Part shown: piece after piece, positions 10,446 through 20,259 of the stretch
Layout of the letters: each line of letters begins with the position of its first letter
Numbering within the stretch: position 1 is the first letter of the stretch
From: Alphaproteobacteria bacterium
GTDB taxonomy: Bacteria > Pseudomonadota > Alphaproteobacteria > UBA828
NCBI GenBank assembly: GCA_009691045.1
Contig: SHWC01000002.1
Location: 1-64,000, forward strand
Length of the DNA stretch: 64,000 bases
Direction of reading: 5' to 3'
Translations under genes and position numbers: made by a program
The notes under the pieces: generated by a model
The model's input: only the letters and a program-made list of their open reading frames with translations
Told to the model about the DNA's origin: nothing
Database searches by the model: none

Positions 10446-10937
10446 ATGCCGCAGATGAACGCTGATGACTGGCCCACACAAATCTTCTGGGTCATCCTCA
10501 CCTTCACAATTCTTCTGGTCCTGATGTGGAGCTTCGCGCTGCCGCGCGTGCGCCGCGTGCTCGATAACCGGCGGGCCAAGATCGCGGACGATGTCGGCAA
10601 GGCCGAGGCCTTCAAGGCCGAGGCCGAGGCCGCGCTCAAGGCCTATCAGGCCGCGCTCGCCGAGGCCCGCGCCAAGGCGCAGACCATGTTGAACGACATG
10701 CAGGCGCGGCTCGATCAAGAGGCGACCGCCCAGCGCGCCAAGCTCGACGCCGAGCTTTCGGCCAAGGCGGCCAATGCCGAGGCGCGCATCAGGAAGGCGC
10801 GCGCCGATGCAATGGCGAGCCTGCGTGAGGTCGCGAGCGAGGCAGCCCGCGAGGCGACGCGGCGCTTGATCGGCGTCGATCCTGATCGGGCGGCGGTCGA
10901 CGCCGCGGTCAAATCCGCGCTAGAGAGCAAGGCCTGA
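10446..10937 (+). CDS. F0F1 ATP synthase subunit b' (AtpF'/AtpG)
   Basis: N-terminal TM then coiled coil: FWVILTFTILLVLMWSFALPRVRRVLDNRRAKIADDVGKAEAFKAEAEAAL; located between atpE and atpF. Confidence 0.9.
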   Translation: MPQMNADDWPTQIFWVILTFTILLVLMWSFALPRVRRVLDNRRAKIADDVGKAEAFKAEAEAALKAYQAALAEARAKAQTMLNDMQARLDQEATAQRAKLDAELSAKAANAEARIRKARADAMASLREVASEAAREATRRLIGVDPDRAAVDAAVKSALESKA

Positions 10938-10941
10938 GCCG

Positions 10942-11511
10942 ATGAAAAAAGCCGTCAGAAGCTGGAAATTCTGGGTCTTCATCGGCTTCATGGCGATTGC
11001 CGGCATAGCCGGCGGCACGGTGACCGGGAGTGTCGAAGACGCCAATCTCTGGATCCTGGCGGCCTTCATCTGTTTCTTTCTGGTGTTCGGCGGCACGGCC
11101 TACCAAAAAGGCACCGGCGCGCTCGACGCGCGCTCCGAGCGCATCAAGAAGGAACTCGATGACGCGGTGAGTCTGCGCGACGACGCGCAACGCCTGCTCG
11201 ATGATTATCGCGCCAAGCGCGCCCAGGCCGAATCCTACGCGATCGCGATGATCGAACACGCGAAGATCGAGGCCGGACGCCGTGCCGAAGCGGCGAAGCG
11301 CGATTTAGAGGCCGCGATGGAGCGCCGCGCCCAAATGGCGCTGCAACGGATCGCCCAGGCCGAGGCCGATGCGCTCCGCGAAGTGCGCACCGCGGCCACG
11401 ACGCTCGCCATTCAGGCAACCGCCCGCCTGATCGCACAAAACATGACCCCCGACCGCGCCGAAGCGATGGTGCAAGAATCAATTCGCCAGGTGCAGCAAA
11501 AGTTGCATTGA
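10942..11511 (+). CDS. atpF: F0F1 ATP synthase subunit b
   Basis: TM anchor then YQKGTGALDARSERIKKELDDAVSLRDDAQRLLDDYRAKRAQAESYA; follows b'. Confidence 0.9.
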   Translation: MKKAVRSWKFWVFIGFMAIAGIAGGTVTGSVEDANLWILAAFICFFLVFGGTAYQKGTGALDARSERIKKELDDAVSLRDDAQRLLDDYRAKRAQAESYAIAMIEHAKIEAGRRAEAAKRDLEAAMERRAQMALQRIAQAEADALREVRTAATTLAIQATARLIAQNMTPDRAEAMVQESIRQVQQKLH

Positions 11512-11531
11512 GGAAAGCCTGCCCGCGGCGT

Positions 11532-11553
11532 GCGGAGGAACCCTTCCTCCCGC
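11532..11553 (+). terminator. Possible hairpin after atpF
   Basis: gcggaggaa-ccc-ttcctcccgc, one-base bulge, no T-tract, so weak as an intrinsic terminator. Confidence 0.25.
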
Positions 11554-11622
11554 ATAAACCCGTCGGCGCCGATCCAACGAACTGACGGCATCAAGCCTCG
11601 CAAATCACGTCTCCCCCGCGTT

Positions 11623-11659
11623 CCCCTCTCCCGCTTGCGGGAGAGGGTCAGGGTGAGGG
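11623..11659. repeat. REP-like palindrome (left of DUF559 gene)
   Basis: cccctctcccgcttgcgggagaggg followed by tcagggtgaggg. Confidence 0.8.
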
Positions 11660-11998
11660 CTCTTCCATCGCACCAAGCGCGTTCGAGATCGCTTGTCGCA
11701 CGCCGTCCAGATTGCCGCGAACTTCGTCATTGCGAAATCGAAGGACAACGTAACCCTCGGTGCGCAGCCTCGCGTCGCGGGCTGCGTCATATTCCATAGT
11801 GAGTTCATGGGGCGCGCCGTCGAGTTCGACAATCAGCTTGTGCTCAAGACAAACGAAATCGACGACATAGGGACCGATCGGTCGTTGTCGACGGAATTTG
11901 AAACCGCCGATCCGACGATCTCTGAGCTGAGCCCACAAGAGGCGCTCAGCCGCTGTTGAATGCAGACGGAGCGTCCGGGCGCGGCTCGACTTGTCCAT
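11648..11998 (-). CDS. DUF559 (Vsr/PD-(D/E)XK-like) endonuclease-domain protein
   Basis: AERLLWAQLRDRRIGGFKFRRQRPIGPYVVDFVCLEHKLIVELDGAPHE...RDARLRTEGYVVLRFRNDEV is the classic DUF559 pattern. Confidence 0.9.
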   Translation of the reverse strand: MDKSSRARTLRLHSTAAERLLWAQLRDRRIGGFKFRRQRPIGPYVVDFVCLEHKLIVELDGAPHELTMEYDAARDARLRTEGYVVLRFRNDEVRGNLDGVRQAISNALGAMEEPSP

Positions 11999-12018
11999 CG
12001 GTCGGTCCTTGTACGCTT

Positions 12019-12055
12019 ACCCTCACCCTACCCTCTCCCGCAAGCGGGAGAGGGG
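12019..12055. repeat. REP-like palindrome (right of DUF559 gene)
   Basis: accctcaccctaccctctcccgcaagcgggagagggg: inverted orientation of the 11623 element. Confidence 0.8.
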
Positions 12056-12090
12056 AACACACCAACATCACGCTCCTCCCGGGAAGGCCG

Positions 12091-12128
12091 GCGTTCCCGC
12101 CTCTCCCGCAAGCGGGAGAGCGGAACGC
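12091..12128. repeat. Third REP-like palindrome
   Basis: ggcgttcccgcctctcccgc-aa-gcgggagagcggaacgcc long imperfect inverted repeat. Confidence 0.7.
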
Positions 12129-12131
12129 CAA

Positions 12132-15032
12132 CTACTCCGCCGCGTTCTTGTACGCGTCGAGGGGCGGACACGCACACACCAGATTCCGATCGCCATAGAC
12201 CTGATCGATGCGGTTGACCGGTGGCCAATATTTGGAGCCGTCCTTCAATCCTGCGACCGGAAACGCCGCTTCCTCGCGCGTGTGTTTGAAAATCCAATTC
12301 TCAACCGCGATATCGGCCACCGTATGGGGGCTGTGTTTCAAGGGATTGTCCTTGCGGTCGAGCGCGCCTTGTTCGATGCGCCTGATCTCACCCCTGATCG
12401 ACGCCATCGCCTCGATGAAGCGATCGAGCTCGATTTTCGCCTCGCTCTCGGTCGGCTCGATCATCAACGTGCCGGCGACCGGCCATGACATGGTCGGCGC
12501 ATGGAATCCATAATCCATCAGCCGCTTCGCGATATCGTCAACGCCGATATCGGCGCTCTCTTTGAACGCGCGGCAATCGATGATGCATTCATGCGCGACC
12601 AACCCATGCGCGCCGGTATAGAGCACGGGATAATGGGGGCTTAGCTTCTTCGCCAAATAATTCGCGCTCAAAATCGCAACCGCGCTCGCGCGCGTCAGCC
12701 CCTCCGCGCCCATCATCGCGATATAGGCGTATGAAATAGGCAGGATCGCCGCGCTACCGAACGGCGCGGCCGAAATCGGCCCGATGCCGCCGGCCGGGCC
12801 CGCATCGGCGCGCAAGGGGTGGTTCGGCAAATGTGGCGCCAGATGTTTCGCGACCGCGATCGGCCCAACCCCCGGGCCGCCGCCGCCATGGGGGATGCAG
12901 AAGGTCTTGTGCAGATTCAAGTGCATCACGTCGGGCCCAAAGGCGCCGGGTTGGGCCAGGCCCACAAGCGCGTTCATATTCGCGCCATCCATATAAACCT
13001 GACCGCCCGCCTGATGCACGATCTCGCAAATCTCGACGATGCGGGTCTCGAACACGCCATGGGTCGAGGGATAGGTGATCATCAACGCGGCGAGATCGTT
13101 CGCATGTTGTGACGCCTTGGCGCTGAGATCATCGACATCGACATTGCCTTGCGCGTCGCAGCCAACCACCACCACCTTCAAGCCCGCCATCACCGCGCTC
13201 GCCGGGTTGGTGCCGTGGGCTGAGCTTGGAATGAGGCAGATATTCCGATGGCCCTGGCCGCGCGCCTCATGAAACGCGCGAATGACCAAGAGCCCGGCAT
13301 ATTCGCCCTGAGAGCCCGCATTGGGTTGGATGGAGACCGCGGCAAAACCCGTGATGTTTGCCAGCATGGTCTCAAGCCCGCTCACCAGCGCGCGATAACC
13401 CTCGGTCTGCGAAGGTGGCGCGAAGGGGTGCATGCGCGCGAAGCCCGGCCAGGTGATCGGGATCATCTCGGTCGTCGCGTTCAATTTCATCGTGCAGCTG
13501 CCGAGCGGAATCATGGCGCGATCGAGCGCGATGTCCTTATCCATGAGCTTGCGCAAATAGCGCAGCATTTCGGTTTCGGCGTGATAGCGATTGAAGGTCG
13601 GGTGCGCGAGAACCTGTGACTCGCGTGCGAGCGCCGCCGGAATGCCGCTCTTCACCTCTTTATCGAGGCTCGCAATATCGAGCCCAGCCGGCAGAGCGGC
13701 CTTCACCGCGCGCCAGAGTGCGATGACATCGTCCTTCACCGTGGTCTCGTCGAACGAAACGCCGAAGCGGTTCTCGTCGATCAGGCGCACATTATAGCCA
13801 GAAGCCTCAGCCCGCGCGGCGATCGGCCGCGCCTCACCCTTTGCCTCCACAGTCAACGTATCGAAGAAGCTGTCATTCACGATGCGAAGCCCCAGGCGCT
13901 TGAAACCTTCCGCACAAATCGCGCTCAGGCGATGCACGCGCTGCGCGATGCGCCTCAAGCCCTGCGGCCCGTGATAGACCGCATAGAGGCTCGCCATATT
14001 GGCAAGCAGCACCTGCGCGGTGCAGATATTGCTGGTCGCCTTCTCGCGCCTGATATGTTGCTCGCGCGTTTGCAAAGCGAGGCGCAGCGCGGGGCGCCCC
14101 TTGGTGTCGACCGAAACGCCGACCAGCCTTCCCGGCATTGAGCGCTTATGCGCGTCTTTGGTCGCGAAGAACGCGGCATGCGGCCCGCCAAAGCCCATCG
14201 GCACGCCGAAGCGCTGCGCGCTGCCGACCGCGATATCGGCGCCAAGTTCGCCCGGCGGCTTTAGCAGCATGAGCGCCAGAAGGTCACTCGCCATGGTGAC
14301 CAGCCCGCCTTGCGCCTGCACCGCCTTGATCGTTTCCGCGTAATCATGGATCGCGCCATCGGTGGCCGGATATTGCAGCAGCGCGCCGAATAGTTTTTCA
14401 GCGCCGAGCGCGTTCCGGTGATCGCCGACAATCACCTTGATGCCGAGCACGTGAGCGCGCGTCTCCACCACCGCGATGGTCTGCGGCAAACAAAGCGCCG
14501 AAACGAAGAACGCATTGGCGCCGTTCTTGGCCAAGGCATGGCTCATGGTCATGGCTTCGGCGGCGGCGGTCGATTCATCGAGCATGGAGGCATTGGCGAT
14601 TTCAAGCCCGGTGAGATCGATCACCATGGTCTGATAATTCAACAGCGCTTCGAGCCGGCCTTGTGCGATCTCAGGCTGATAGGGCGTGTAGGCCGTATAC
14701 CAACCGGGATTTTCGAGCACATTGCGCAAGATCACCGGCGGCGTGATGGTGTCGTAATAGCCGAGCCCGATGAGCGAGCGATTGACGCGGTTTTTGGCCG
14801 CGAGCTGGCGCAATTCTTCGAGCACATCGGCCTCGCTCCGCGCGGCGCCAAAGCTGGCGGGCAATCGGCTGCGGATGGACTCCGGCACGGCACGTTCAAT
14901 CAGCGCGTCCAAATTCGGCAGGCCGAGCACGCCGAGCATCTCCTGCACGTCCGTTTCGCTCGGGCCGATATGGCGGCGAATGAACGCGCCTTGATCTTCC
15001 AGCGCCTCAAGGCTGATCGAACGATCACTCAT
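12132..15032 (-). CDS. gcvP: Glycine dehydrogenase (aminomethyl-transferring), P protein
   Basis: [14 protein letters not shown] at N-terminus; PLP lysine region [25 protein letters not shown]; 966 aa. Confidence 0.97.
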   Translation of the reverse strand: MSDRSISLEALEDQGAFIRRHIGPSETDVQEMLGVLGLPNLDALIERAVPESIRSRLPASFGAARSEADVLEELRQLAAKNRVNRSLIGLGYYDTITPPVILRNVLENPGWYTAYTPYQPEIAQGRLEALLNYQTMVIDLTGLEIANASMLDESTAAAEAMTMSHALAKNGANAFFVSALCLPQTIAVVETRAHVLGIKVIVGDHRNALGAEKLFGALLQYPATDGAIHDYAETIKAVQAQGGLVTMASDLLALMLLKPPGELGADIAVGSAQRFGVPMGFGGPHAAFFATKDAHKRSMPGRLVGVSVDTKGRPALRLALQTREQHIRREKATSNICTAQVLLANMASLYAVYHGPQGLRRIAQRVHRLSAICAEGFKRLGLRIVNDSFFDTLTVEAKGEARPIAARAEASGYNVRLIDENRFGVSFDETTVKDDVIALWRAVKAALPAGLDIASLDKEVKSGIPAALARESQVLAHPTFNRYHAETEMLRYLRKLMDKDIALDRAMIPLGSCTMKLNATTEMIPITWPGFARMHPFAPPSQTEGYRALVSGLETMLANITGFAAVSIQPNAGSQGEYAGLLVIRAFHEARGQGHRNICLIPSSAHGTNPASAVMAGLKVVVVGCDAQGNVDVDDLSAKASQHANDLAALMITYPSTHGVFETRIVEICEIVHQAGGQVYMDGANMNALVGLAQPGAFGPDVMHLNLHKTFCIPHGGGGPGVGPIAVAKHLAPHLPNHPLRADAGPAGGIGPISAAPFGSAAILPISYAYIAMMGAEGLTRASAVAILSANYLAKKLSPHYPVLYTGAHGLVAHECIIDCRAFKESADIGVDDIAKRLMDYGFHAPTMSWPVAGTLMIEPTESEAKIELDRFIEAMASIRGEIRRIEQGALDRKDNPLKHSPHTVADIAVENWIFKHTREEAAFPVAGLKDGSKYWPPVNRIDQVYGDRNLVCACPPLDAYKNAAE

Positions 15033-15052
15033 GGAAAGGTCCTCGGTTCTTC

Positions 15053-15180
15053 CTCATCCTTCGACACGCTCAGGATGAGGGTCTTGGTTTAGGCCTCATC
15101 CAGAGCTTCCTCACCCTGAGCGCGCCGCGCCTCTCCTTCGACGGGCTCAGGATGAGGCGCGGCGCAGTCGAAGGGCGAAG
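15053..15180. repeat. Cluster of REP-like inverted repeats between gcvP and gcvH
   Basis: cctcatccttcgacacgctcaggatgagg and nested gcgccgcgcctc...gaggcgcggcgc (15122-15133 / 15154-15165). Confidence 0.7.
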
Positions 15181-15201
15181 CATGAGGCCGTTGCATTACC
15201 G

Positions 15202-15579
15202 CTATTTCAGGCTCTCGACGAATTTCGCATAGGCGCCTTCATCCATAAGACCGGAGGTCGCACCCGGATTGGCGAGCTTGAGTTTCAGAAACCAGCCATC
15301 GCCGGTCGCCGCGCGATTGATCAACGCGGGATCGTCCGCGAGCTTGGCATTGACCTCGACCACCTCACCGCCAAGCGGCGCATAAACCTCGCTCGCCGCC
15401 TTGACCGATTCGACAACCGCGATTTGCCCGCCGGCCTCAACCTTTTGTCCGACCTTCGGCAGCTCGACATAAACGACATCGCCAAGTTGGCCTTGCGCAT
15501 AATCCGAAATACCCATGGTCGCGACGCCGCCATCGATGCGCGCCCATTCATGGCTCTTGATATATATAAAGTCAGCCAT
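15202..15579 (-). CDS. gcvH: Glycine cleavage system H protein
   Basis: SHEWARIDGGVATMGISDYAQGQLGDVVYVELP, lipoyl lysine region AVVESVKAASEVYAPLGGEVVEVN. Confidence 0.97.
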   Translation of the reverse strand: MADFIYIKSHEWARIDGGVATMGISDYAQGQLGDVVYVELPKVGQKVEAGGQIAVVESVKAASEVYAPLGGEVVEVNAKLADDPALINRAATGDGWFLKLKLANPGATSGLMDEGAYAKFVESLK

Positions 15580-15598
15580 CGCGGATTCCTCTTTGCTG

Positions 15599-16720
15599 TC
15601 AGGGCTTGTGGTAGGTGTGCGGCACGAACGGCATTTTGGCGATGCGGGCAGGCCGTGGCTCGCCGCGCACGACGAGCGAGACCGGTGTGCCTATTTTGGC
15701 CGCGCGCGCCTCGACATAGCCCATCGCGATCGGCACGCCGAGGCTTGGGCTAAAGCCGCCGCTCGTCACCGTGCCGATGGTCGCACCGGCCTCGTCGCGA
15801 ATCTCCGTGCCTTCGCGCGCCGGTGCCTTGCCCTCGGGCAAAAGGCCAACGCGCTTGCGCTTTGGCGCGCCGCGCAGCTCGGCCAGAATGCGCGCATCGC
15901 CCACGAAGCCCGCCTCGCGCCGCCGGCGTTGGCCGATCGACCAGGCAAGCGCGGCCTCGGTCGGTGAGCTGGCCTCATCAATATCATGACCATAGAGGCA
16001 GAGCCCCGCTTCGAGCCGGAGCGAATCGCGCGCGCCAAGGCCCGCCGGCTTCACATCGGGCTCGGCCGCCAGGCGCTGCCAAATATCGCTCGCCGCCTCG
16101 GCCGGCATCGAGATTTCGAAACCATCTTCGCCCGTATAACCTGAGCGTGAGATCACCACATCGACCTTGCCGATGCGGGTCGGGATCGCGTTCATGAACG
16201 AAAGCTTGGCCGCGCGCGGTGCGTGACGCGCCAAAACAACCGGGGCATAGGGCCCTTGCAGCGCGATCAGCGCGCGACCCTGCAACAACGCCACATTGAC
16301 CGCGTGCCCCAACCGCGCTTCGAGATGCGCGAGGTCCACCGCCTTACGCGAGGCATTGACCACAAGCATCAGGCGACCGACGCCATTGGTCACCATGAGA
16401 TCATCAATAATACCACCAGCCTCATTGGTGAACTGGGTATAACGCAGCGCCCAGGGCAGCAATTCGAGGAGGTCGGCCGGCACCAGCCGCTCGAGCGCGC
16501 GCACCGCCTCATCGCCCCATAGGCTGATCTGGCCCATGTGCGAAACATCGAAGAGCGAGACCCGTGTGCGCGTGTGCTTGTGCTCGGCGATGATGCCGTC
16601 GGCATATTGCACCGGCATTTCATAGCCCGCGAAGCCAACCAATTTGGCGCCGTTGGCGGCGTGCCAATCATAAAGGGGCGTGCGCAAGAGCGGCGCGGCG
16701 GGCGATGCGGACTCGGCCAT
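15599..16720 (-). CDS. gcvT: Glycine cleavage system T protein (aminomethyltransferase)
   Basis: LLRTPLYDWHAANGAKLVGFAGYEMPVQY, SLFDVSHMGQISLWG, RSGYTGEDGFEI. Confidence 0.97.
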   Translation of the reverse strand: MAESASPAAPLLRTPLYDWHAANGAKLVGFAGYEMPVQYADGIIAEHKHTRTRVSLFDVSHMGQISLWGDEAVRALERLVPADLLELLPWALRYTQFTNEAGGIIDDLMVTNGVGRLMLVVNASRKAVDLAHLEARLGHAVNVALLQGRALIALQGPYAPVVLARHAPRAAKLSFMNAIPTRIGKVDVVISRSGYTGEDGFEISMPAEAASDIWQRLAAEPDVKPAGLGARDSLRLEAGLCLYGHDIDEASSPTEAALAWSIGQRRRREAGFVGDARILAELRGAPKRKRVGLLPEGKAPAREGTEIRDEAGATIGTVTSGGFSPSLGVPIAMGYVEARAAKIGTPVSLVVRGEPRPARIAKMPFVPHTYHKP

Positions 16721-16767
16721 GCGACTCTCCCCACGGAACAGACGAACACCCGCGACCTACTCTAGTC

Positions 16768-16986
16768 GCCCGGTGCCCCCTCTGTCCGATGACCTGAAAG
16801 ATTGGCCGGGCCGCCGCGCAAAAATTCGCGGCAACTCGGCTTACCTCGTCGGTGAGGCCGCCACCTAAATTGGCGACCTGCTTTCCAGAGTTACATTCCC
16901 CAGCGGTCCGCTTTGCCTGAGAGTTTCCGGGGCGGTTGCTCCTTCGGCGCCGTGCGGCGGTTCAGCCGCGCGGTCTCTTCCACTGG
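16768..16986 (-). ncRNA. Glycine riboswitch, probable tandem aptamers, upstream of gcvT
   Basis: On the minus strand aptamer 1 reads GTGGAAGAGACC...GCCGAAGGAGCAACC...AAACTCTCAGGCAAAGCGGACCG...CTCTGGAAAG. Aptamer 2 reads CACCGACGAGGTAAGCC...AATCTTTCAGGTCATCGGACAGAGGGGGC. Followed by gcvT. Confidence 0.9.
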
Positions 16987-17012
16987 GTTCACGTGTAAGA
17001 GCCGGTCCGCTC

Positions 17013-17040
17013 ATACTACAAGCCCTGCGCGCCCGGTCAA
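17013..17040 (-). promoter_or_regulatory. Putative promoter of the gcv operon
   Basis: Minus strand TTGACC (17035-17040), 16-nt spacer, TAGTAT (17013-17018), placing a start just upstream of the riboswitch. Confidence 0.5.
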
Positions 17041-17053
17041 CGCCTGGGCCGTG

Positions 17054-17614
17054 TCAACGGCGTTTGCGTTTCAAGTTATCCGTGAGTTGGTCGCGATCGA
17101 GCTGCAAGCCAACCAGGATTTGATAGTCAACGCCCGCAAAGAGCGGCCCGATCGGGATGATCTGCTCAACTTCCTCGATCAATTGCGCCTGGATGCCGCT
17201 TTCTTCGAACACAAGGCGCGGCCGGAACACTTCCTTGGCGAGAATGTGCCCGGTCGGATCGATCACCGCGACGAAATACGGCACTTCGACCGATTCGCCC
17301 GCGCTGGCCGGCCCGCGCTTCGCCGCAATGCCGATGGTGAGCACCGAACCGAGCCTGGTGCGGCCGTCACTCTCATCATATTCGCAAATGCCGGAGAGGC
17401 TCAGTATGCCCACCTCGAAGGCGATGTCGGTGATATCCCGGCCCTTGCCCGCGCGATAATAGGGCGCGGCCTTGGCCTCATCGACGATCGCGGCGCGCGG
17501 GCAGGCGGGCGGCGGGGAACTATCGAACGCGCCGCAGCCCGCGAGGCCACCCATCAACGCCACCAGCGAGGCGGCAAAAAAAGCCGGCTTTAGCCGCGTG
17601 CGGGCGGCGTTCAA
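17054..17614 (-). CDS. Uncharacterised lipoprotein
   Basis: Lipobox-like FFAASLVALMGGLAGC; TTG start (minus strand of 17612-17614) overlaps the stop of the upstream CDGSH gene. The 289-aa ORF in the track over-extends through that gene. Confidence 0.65.
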   Translation of the reverse strand: MNAARTRLKPAFFAASLVALMGGLAGCGAFDSSPPPACPRAAIVDEAKAAPYYRAGKGRDITDIAFEVGILSLSGICEYDESDGRTRLGSVLTIGIAAKRGPASAGESVEVPYFVAVIDPTGHILAKEVFRPRLVFEESGIQAQLIEEVEQIIPIGPLFAGVDYQILVGLQLDRDQLTDNLKRKRR

Positions 17615-17850
17615 AGCTTGCCGTGCGTGCCGTCGCAATGCGGCTTGTTGGCGGTCCGCTTGCAGCCGCACAGCCAAAGGGTCTCGGTTTTCGCCGATTT
17701 GAACTGCACCGGCTCCATGCCGCTGCCCATGTGGGAGCCATCGCAATAAGGCTGGCTCAAGCTTTTGCCGCACGCGCACCACCAATATTTCTTGCCTTCT
17801 TTCACGCTGACTTCGTAGGGGCCCTTTTGGGCGATCACAGGCTCCGCCAT
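17611..17850 (-). CDS. CDGSH-type iron-sulfur protein (two CDGSH motifs)
   Basis: [40 protein letters not shown]...[21 protein letters not shown]. Confidence 0.85.
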   Translation of the reverse strand: MAEPVIAQKGPYEVSVKEGKKYWWCACGKSLSQPYCDGSHMGSGMEPVQFKSAKTETLWLCGCKRTANKPHCDGTHGKL

Positions 17851-18022
17851 GGCGCGCGACTCCGCTTCTACCGCTTCGCTTCGAATCGGCCGAAACTTTA
17901 ACCACCGGGCCGGCGCGGCACAAGGCACCCGGCCCTGCCGCCTCCCCTCGCCAAGGCGGAGGCCCTTGATTAGGATGACACCCAATTCGCGCGGCACCCC
18001 TCCCTCGCCCCTACGGCTTCCC

Positions 18023-18985
18023 ATGGCGGTTTATACCGACGTATCCGACGACGACCTCGAGGCCTTCCTCAAAGCCTATGATGTGGGCGAATTGCTCTCG
18101 TTCAAGGGCATTGCCGAGGGCGTCGAGAATTCGAACTTTTTGGTGATCACCGAGCACGGCACCTACATTCTCACGCTCTATGAAAAGCGCGTGAAGGCGG
18201 AGGACCTGCCGTTCTTCATCGGCCTGATGGAGCATTTGGCCACACGCGGCGTCGCCTGCCCAACGCCGATCCGCGCGCGCGATGGCAGCGCGCTGCGCCA
18301 GCTCTGTGGCCGGCCGGCGGCCCTGACCAGCTTTCTCAACGGCGTATGGCAACGCCGCATTCTGCCGCAGCACTGCCAGGCCCTCGGTACCGCGCTCGCC
18401 ACCATGCACAAGGCCGGCGCGGATTATCGATTGACGCGTGTCAACGCGCTGTCCTTGGCCGGCTGGCACGGCCTTTATGACGCGACGCGCGAACGGGCGA
18501 ACGAGGTTCAACGCGGCCTCGCCGACGAGCTTGGCGCCGAACTTGTCGCCCTCGATGCCGCCTGGCCGCGCGATCTACCCGCAGGCGTCATCCACGCCGA
18601 TCTTTTCCCCGACAATGTGTTCTTCAAGGGCGATGGGCTTTCGGGCTTCATCGATTTTTATTTCGCGTGCAATGATTTTTTTGCGTACGACTTGGCGATC
18701 TGTTTGAACGCCTGGTGCTTCGAGCCGGATCTGAGCTTCAACGCCACCAAAGGGCGCCTGATGATTTCGGCCTATCGGCGCGAACGCGCGCTTTCGCCGG
18801 CCGAGCGGACGGCATTACCGATCCTCGCGCGCGGCGCGGCGTTACGCTTTCTTCTGACGCGCCTCTATGACTGGCTCAACCAGGTCGATGGCGCGTTGGT
18901 CAGGCCGAAGGATCCGCTCGAATATGTCCGCAAGCTCCGCTTTCACCGGAGTGTGCGCGATGCCTCGGCCTATGGGATCGACTGA
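18023..18985 (+). CDS. thrB: Homoserine kinase (aminoglycoside phosphotransferase-fold type)
   Basis: [52 protein letters not shown]; rnhA follows immediately. Confidence 0.93.
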   Translation: MAVYTDVSDDDLEAFLKAYDVGELLSFKGIAEGVENSNFLVITEHGTYILTLYEKRVKAEDLPFFIGLMEHLATRGVACPTPIRARDGSALRQLCGRPAALTSFLNGVWQRRILPQHCQALGTALATMHKAGADYRLTRVNALSLAGWHGLYDATRERANEVQRGLADELGAELVALDAAWPRDLPAGVIHADLFPDNVFFKGDGLSGFIDFYFACNDFFAYDLAICLNAWCFEPDLSFNATKGRLMISAYRRERALSPAERTALPILARGAALRFLLTRLYDWLNQVDGALVRPKDPLEYVRKLRFHRSVRDASAYGID

Positions 18986-18989
18986 GCGA

Positions 18990-19466
18990 ATGACGGCGGA
19001 TAAATCAGAGCCTATCGCCCGCCTCTATACCGATGGCGCATGCAGCGGCAATCCCGGCCCTGGCGGCTGGGGCGCGGTGCTCGAATGGAACGGGCATCGC
19101 AAGGAATTGCACGGCGGCGAGCCCGCGACCACCAACAACCGCATGGAATTGACCGCCGCCATCAAGGCGATCGAATCCTTGAGCCGTGCCGTCACGGTCG
19201 AGCTCTACACCGATAGCCGCTATTTGAAAGACGGCGTTACGCTTTGGCTCAAGGATTGGAAACGTCGCGGCTGGAAAATCGCGGACAAGAAACCGGTCAA
19301 GAACATCGACCTCTGGCAGCAAATCGACGCGCTGCTCACTCAGCACAAAATTTCATGGCATTGGGTCAAGGCTCATAATGGCCATGAGCAAAATGAGCGG
19401 GCCGATGAACTCGCCCGCCTCGGCATTGTCGAATTGCGCGACGCCTCACCAAATGAGAACGCATAG
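18990..19466 (+). CDS. rnhA: Ribonuclease HI
   Basis: [68 protein letters not shown]. Confidence 0.97.
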   Translation: MTADKSEPIARLYTDGACSGNPGPGGWGAVLEWNGHRKELHGGEPATTNNRMELTAAIKAIESLSRAVTVELYTDSRYLKDGVTLWLKDWKRRGWKIADKKPVKNIDLWQQIDALLTQHKISWHWVKAHNGHEQNERADELARLGIVELRDASPNENA

Positions 19467-19496
19467 CGAGATCGGGGAGACATGATTCACTTCTAA

Positions 19497-19581
19497 CGTC
19501 ATGGCCCGGCCCGACCGGGCCATCCATGGCAGCAACGAGTTCGTCGCACGATGGATGGCCCGATCAAGTCGGGCCATGACG
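19497..19581. repeat. Double-hairpin repeat, copy A
   Basis: CGTCAT-hairpin-ATCCA...TGGAT-hairpin-ATGACG; located between convergent rnhA and peroxiredoxin genes. Confidence 0.75.
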
Positions 19582-19601
19582 ACAAGGAAAAATGTCGCGA
19601 A

Positions 19602-20087
19602 CTAAATTTGCGTGAGCAATTTGTCGGCGCTGCTGTCTTTCATCTCGCCCGGATTGGCTTCGACATTGAGCACTTTGACGACGCCATTATCGACCAGCAT
19701 CGAGAACCGGGTCGTCCGCTCACCGAGGCCGAAGCCACGACCATCGAGTGTGAGCCCCGTCGCGCGCGCGAAGTCGCCATTGCCATCGGCCAGCATGGTG
19801 ACCTTATCGCCGACGCTCTGCGCATTGCCCCAGGCTTCCATGACGAAGGCGTCATTAACCGAAACGCAAGCAATCTCCGCGACGCCTTTTTTCTTGAAGT
19901 CGCCCGCATGCTCGACATAGTTCGGCAAATGCTTGGCCGAGCAGGTCGGCGTGAAGGCGCCCGGCAGCGCGAACAGGGCCACCTTGCGGCCCTTGAAATA
20001 ATCGTCGGATTTGATGTCCTTCATCCCATCGGCGGTTTTTTGCTTAAAAGTCACAGAGGGGATGCGGTCACCGACTTTAATCGCCAT
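19602..20087 (-). CDS. Peroxiredoxin (Prx5-like, redoxin domain)
   Basis: KVALFALPGAFTPTCSAKHLPNYVEHAGDFKKKGVAEIACVSVNDAFVMEAWG. Confidence 0.92.
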   Translation of the reverse strand: MAIKVGDRIPSVTFKQKTADGMKDIKSDDYFKGRKVALFALPGAFTPTCSAKHLPNYVEHAGDFKKKGVAEIACVSVNDAFVMEAWGNAQSVGDKVTMLADGNGDFARATGLTLDGRGFGLGERTTRFSMLVDNGVVKVLNVEANPGEMKDSSADKLLTQI

Positions 20088-20259
20088 GTTTTCTCTCCCA
20101 ATAAGGCCCGTCCCGGGCTTCGGTTGCTGGTTTTTGGCACAGGCGGGGCCCGCCCGGCCGTGTTACCCATGTAAATATGGAATCCCAACCGGCGGAAAGC
20201 AAACGTCCCGCCGGGCAGCTGGCCATCCTTTATTAACCGGTTTCTTGCAACCATATGAG

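Noticed and set aside
11623-12128. CRISPR-like array from repeated CCCTCTCCCGC motifs
   Set aside because: Repeats are short palindromes in opposite orientations with irregular spacing and no cas genes; REP-type is a better explanation.
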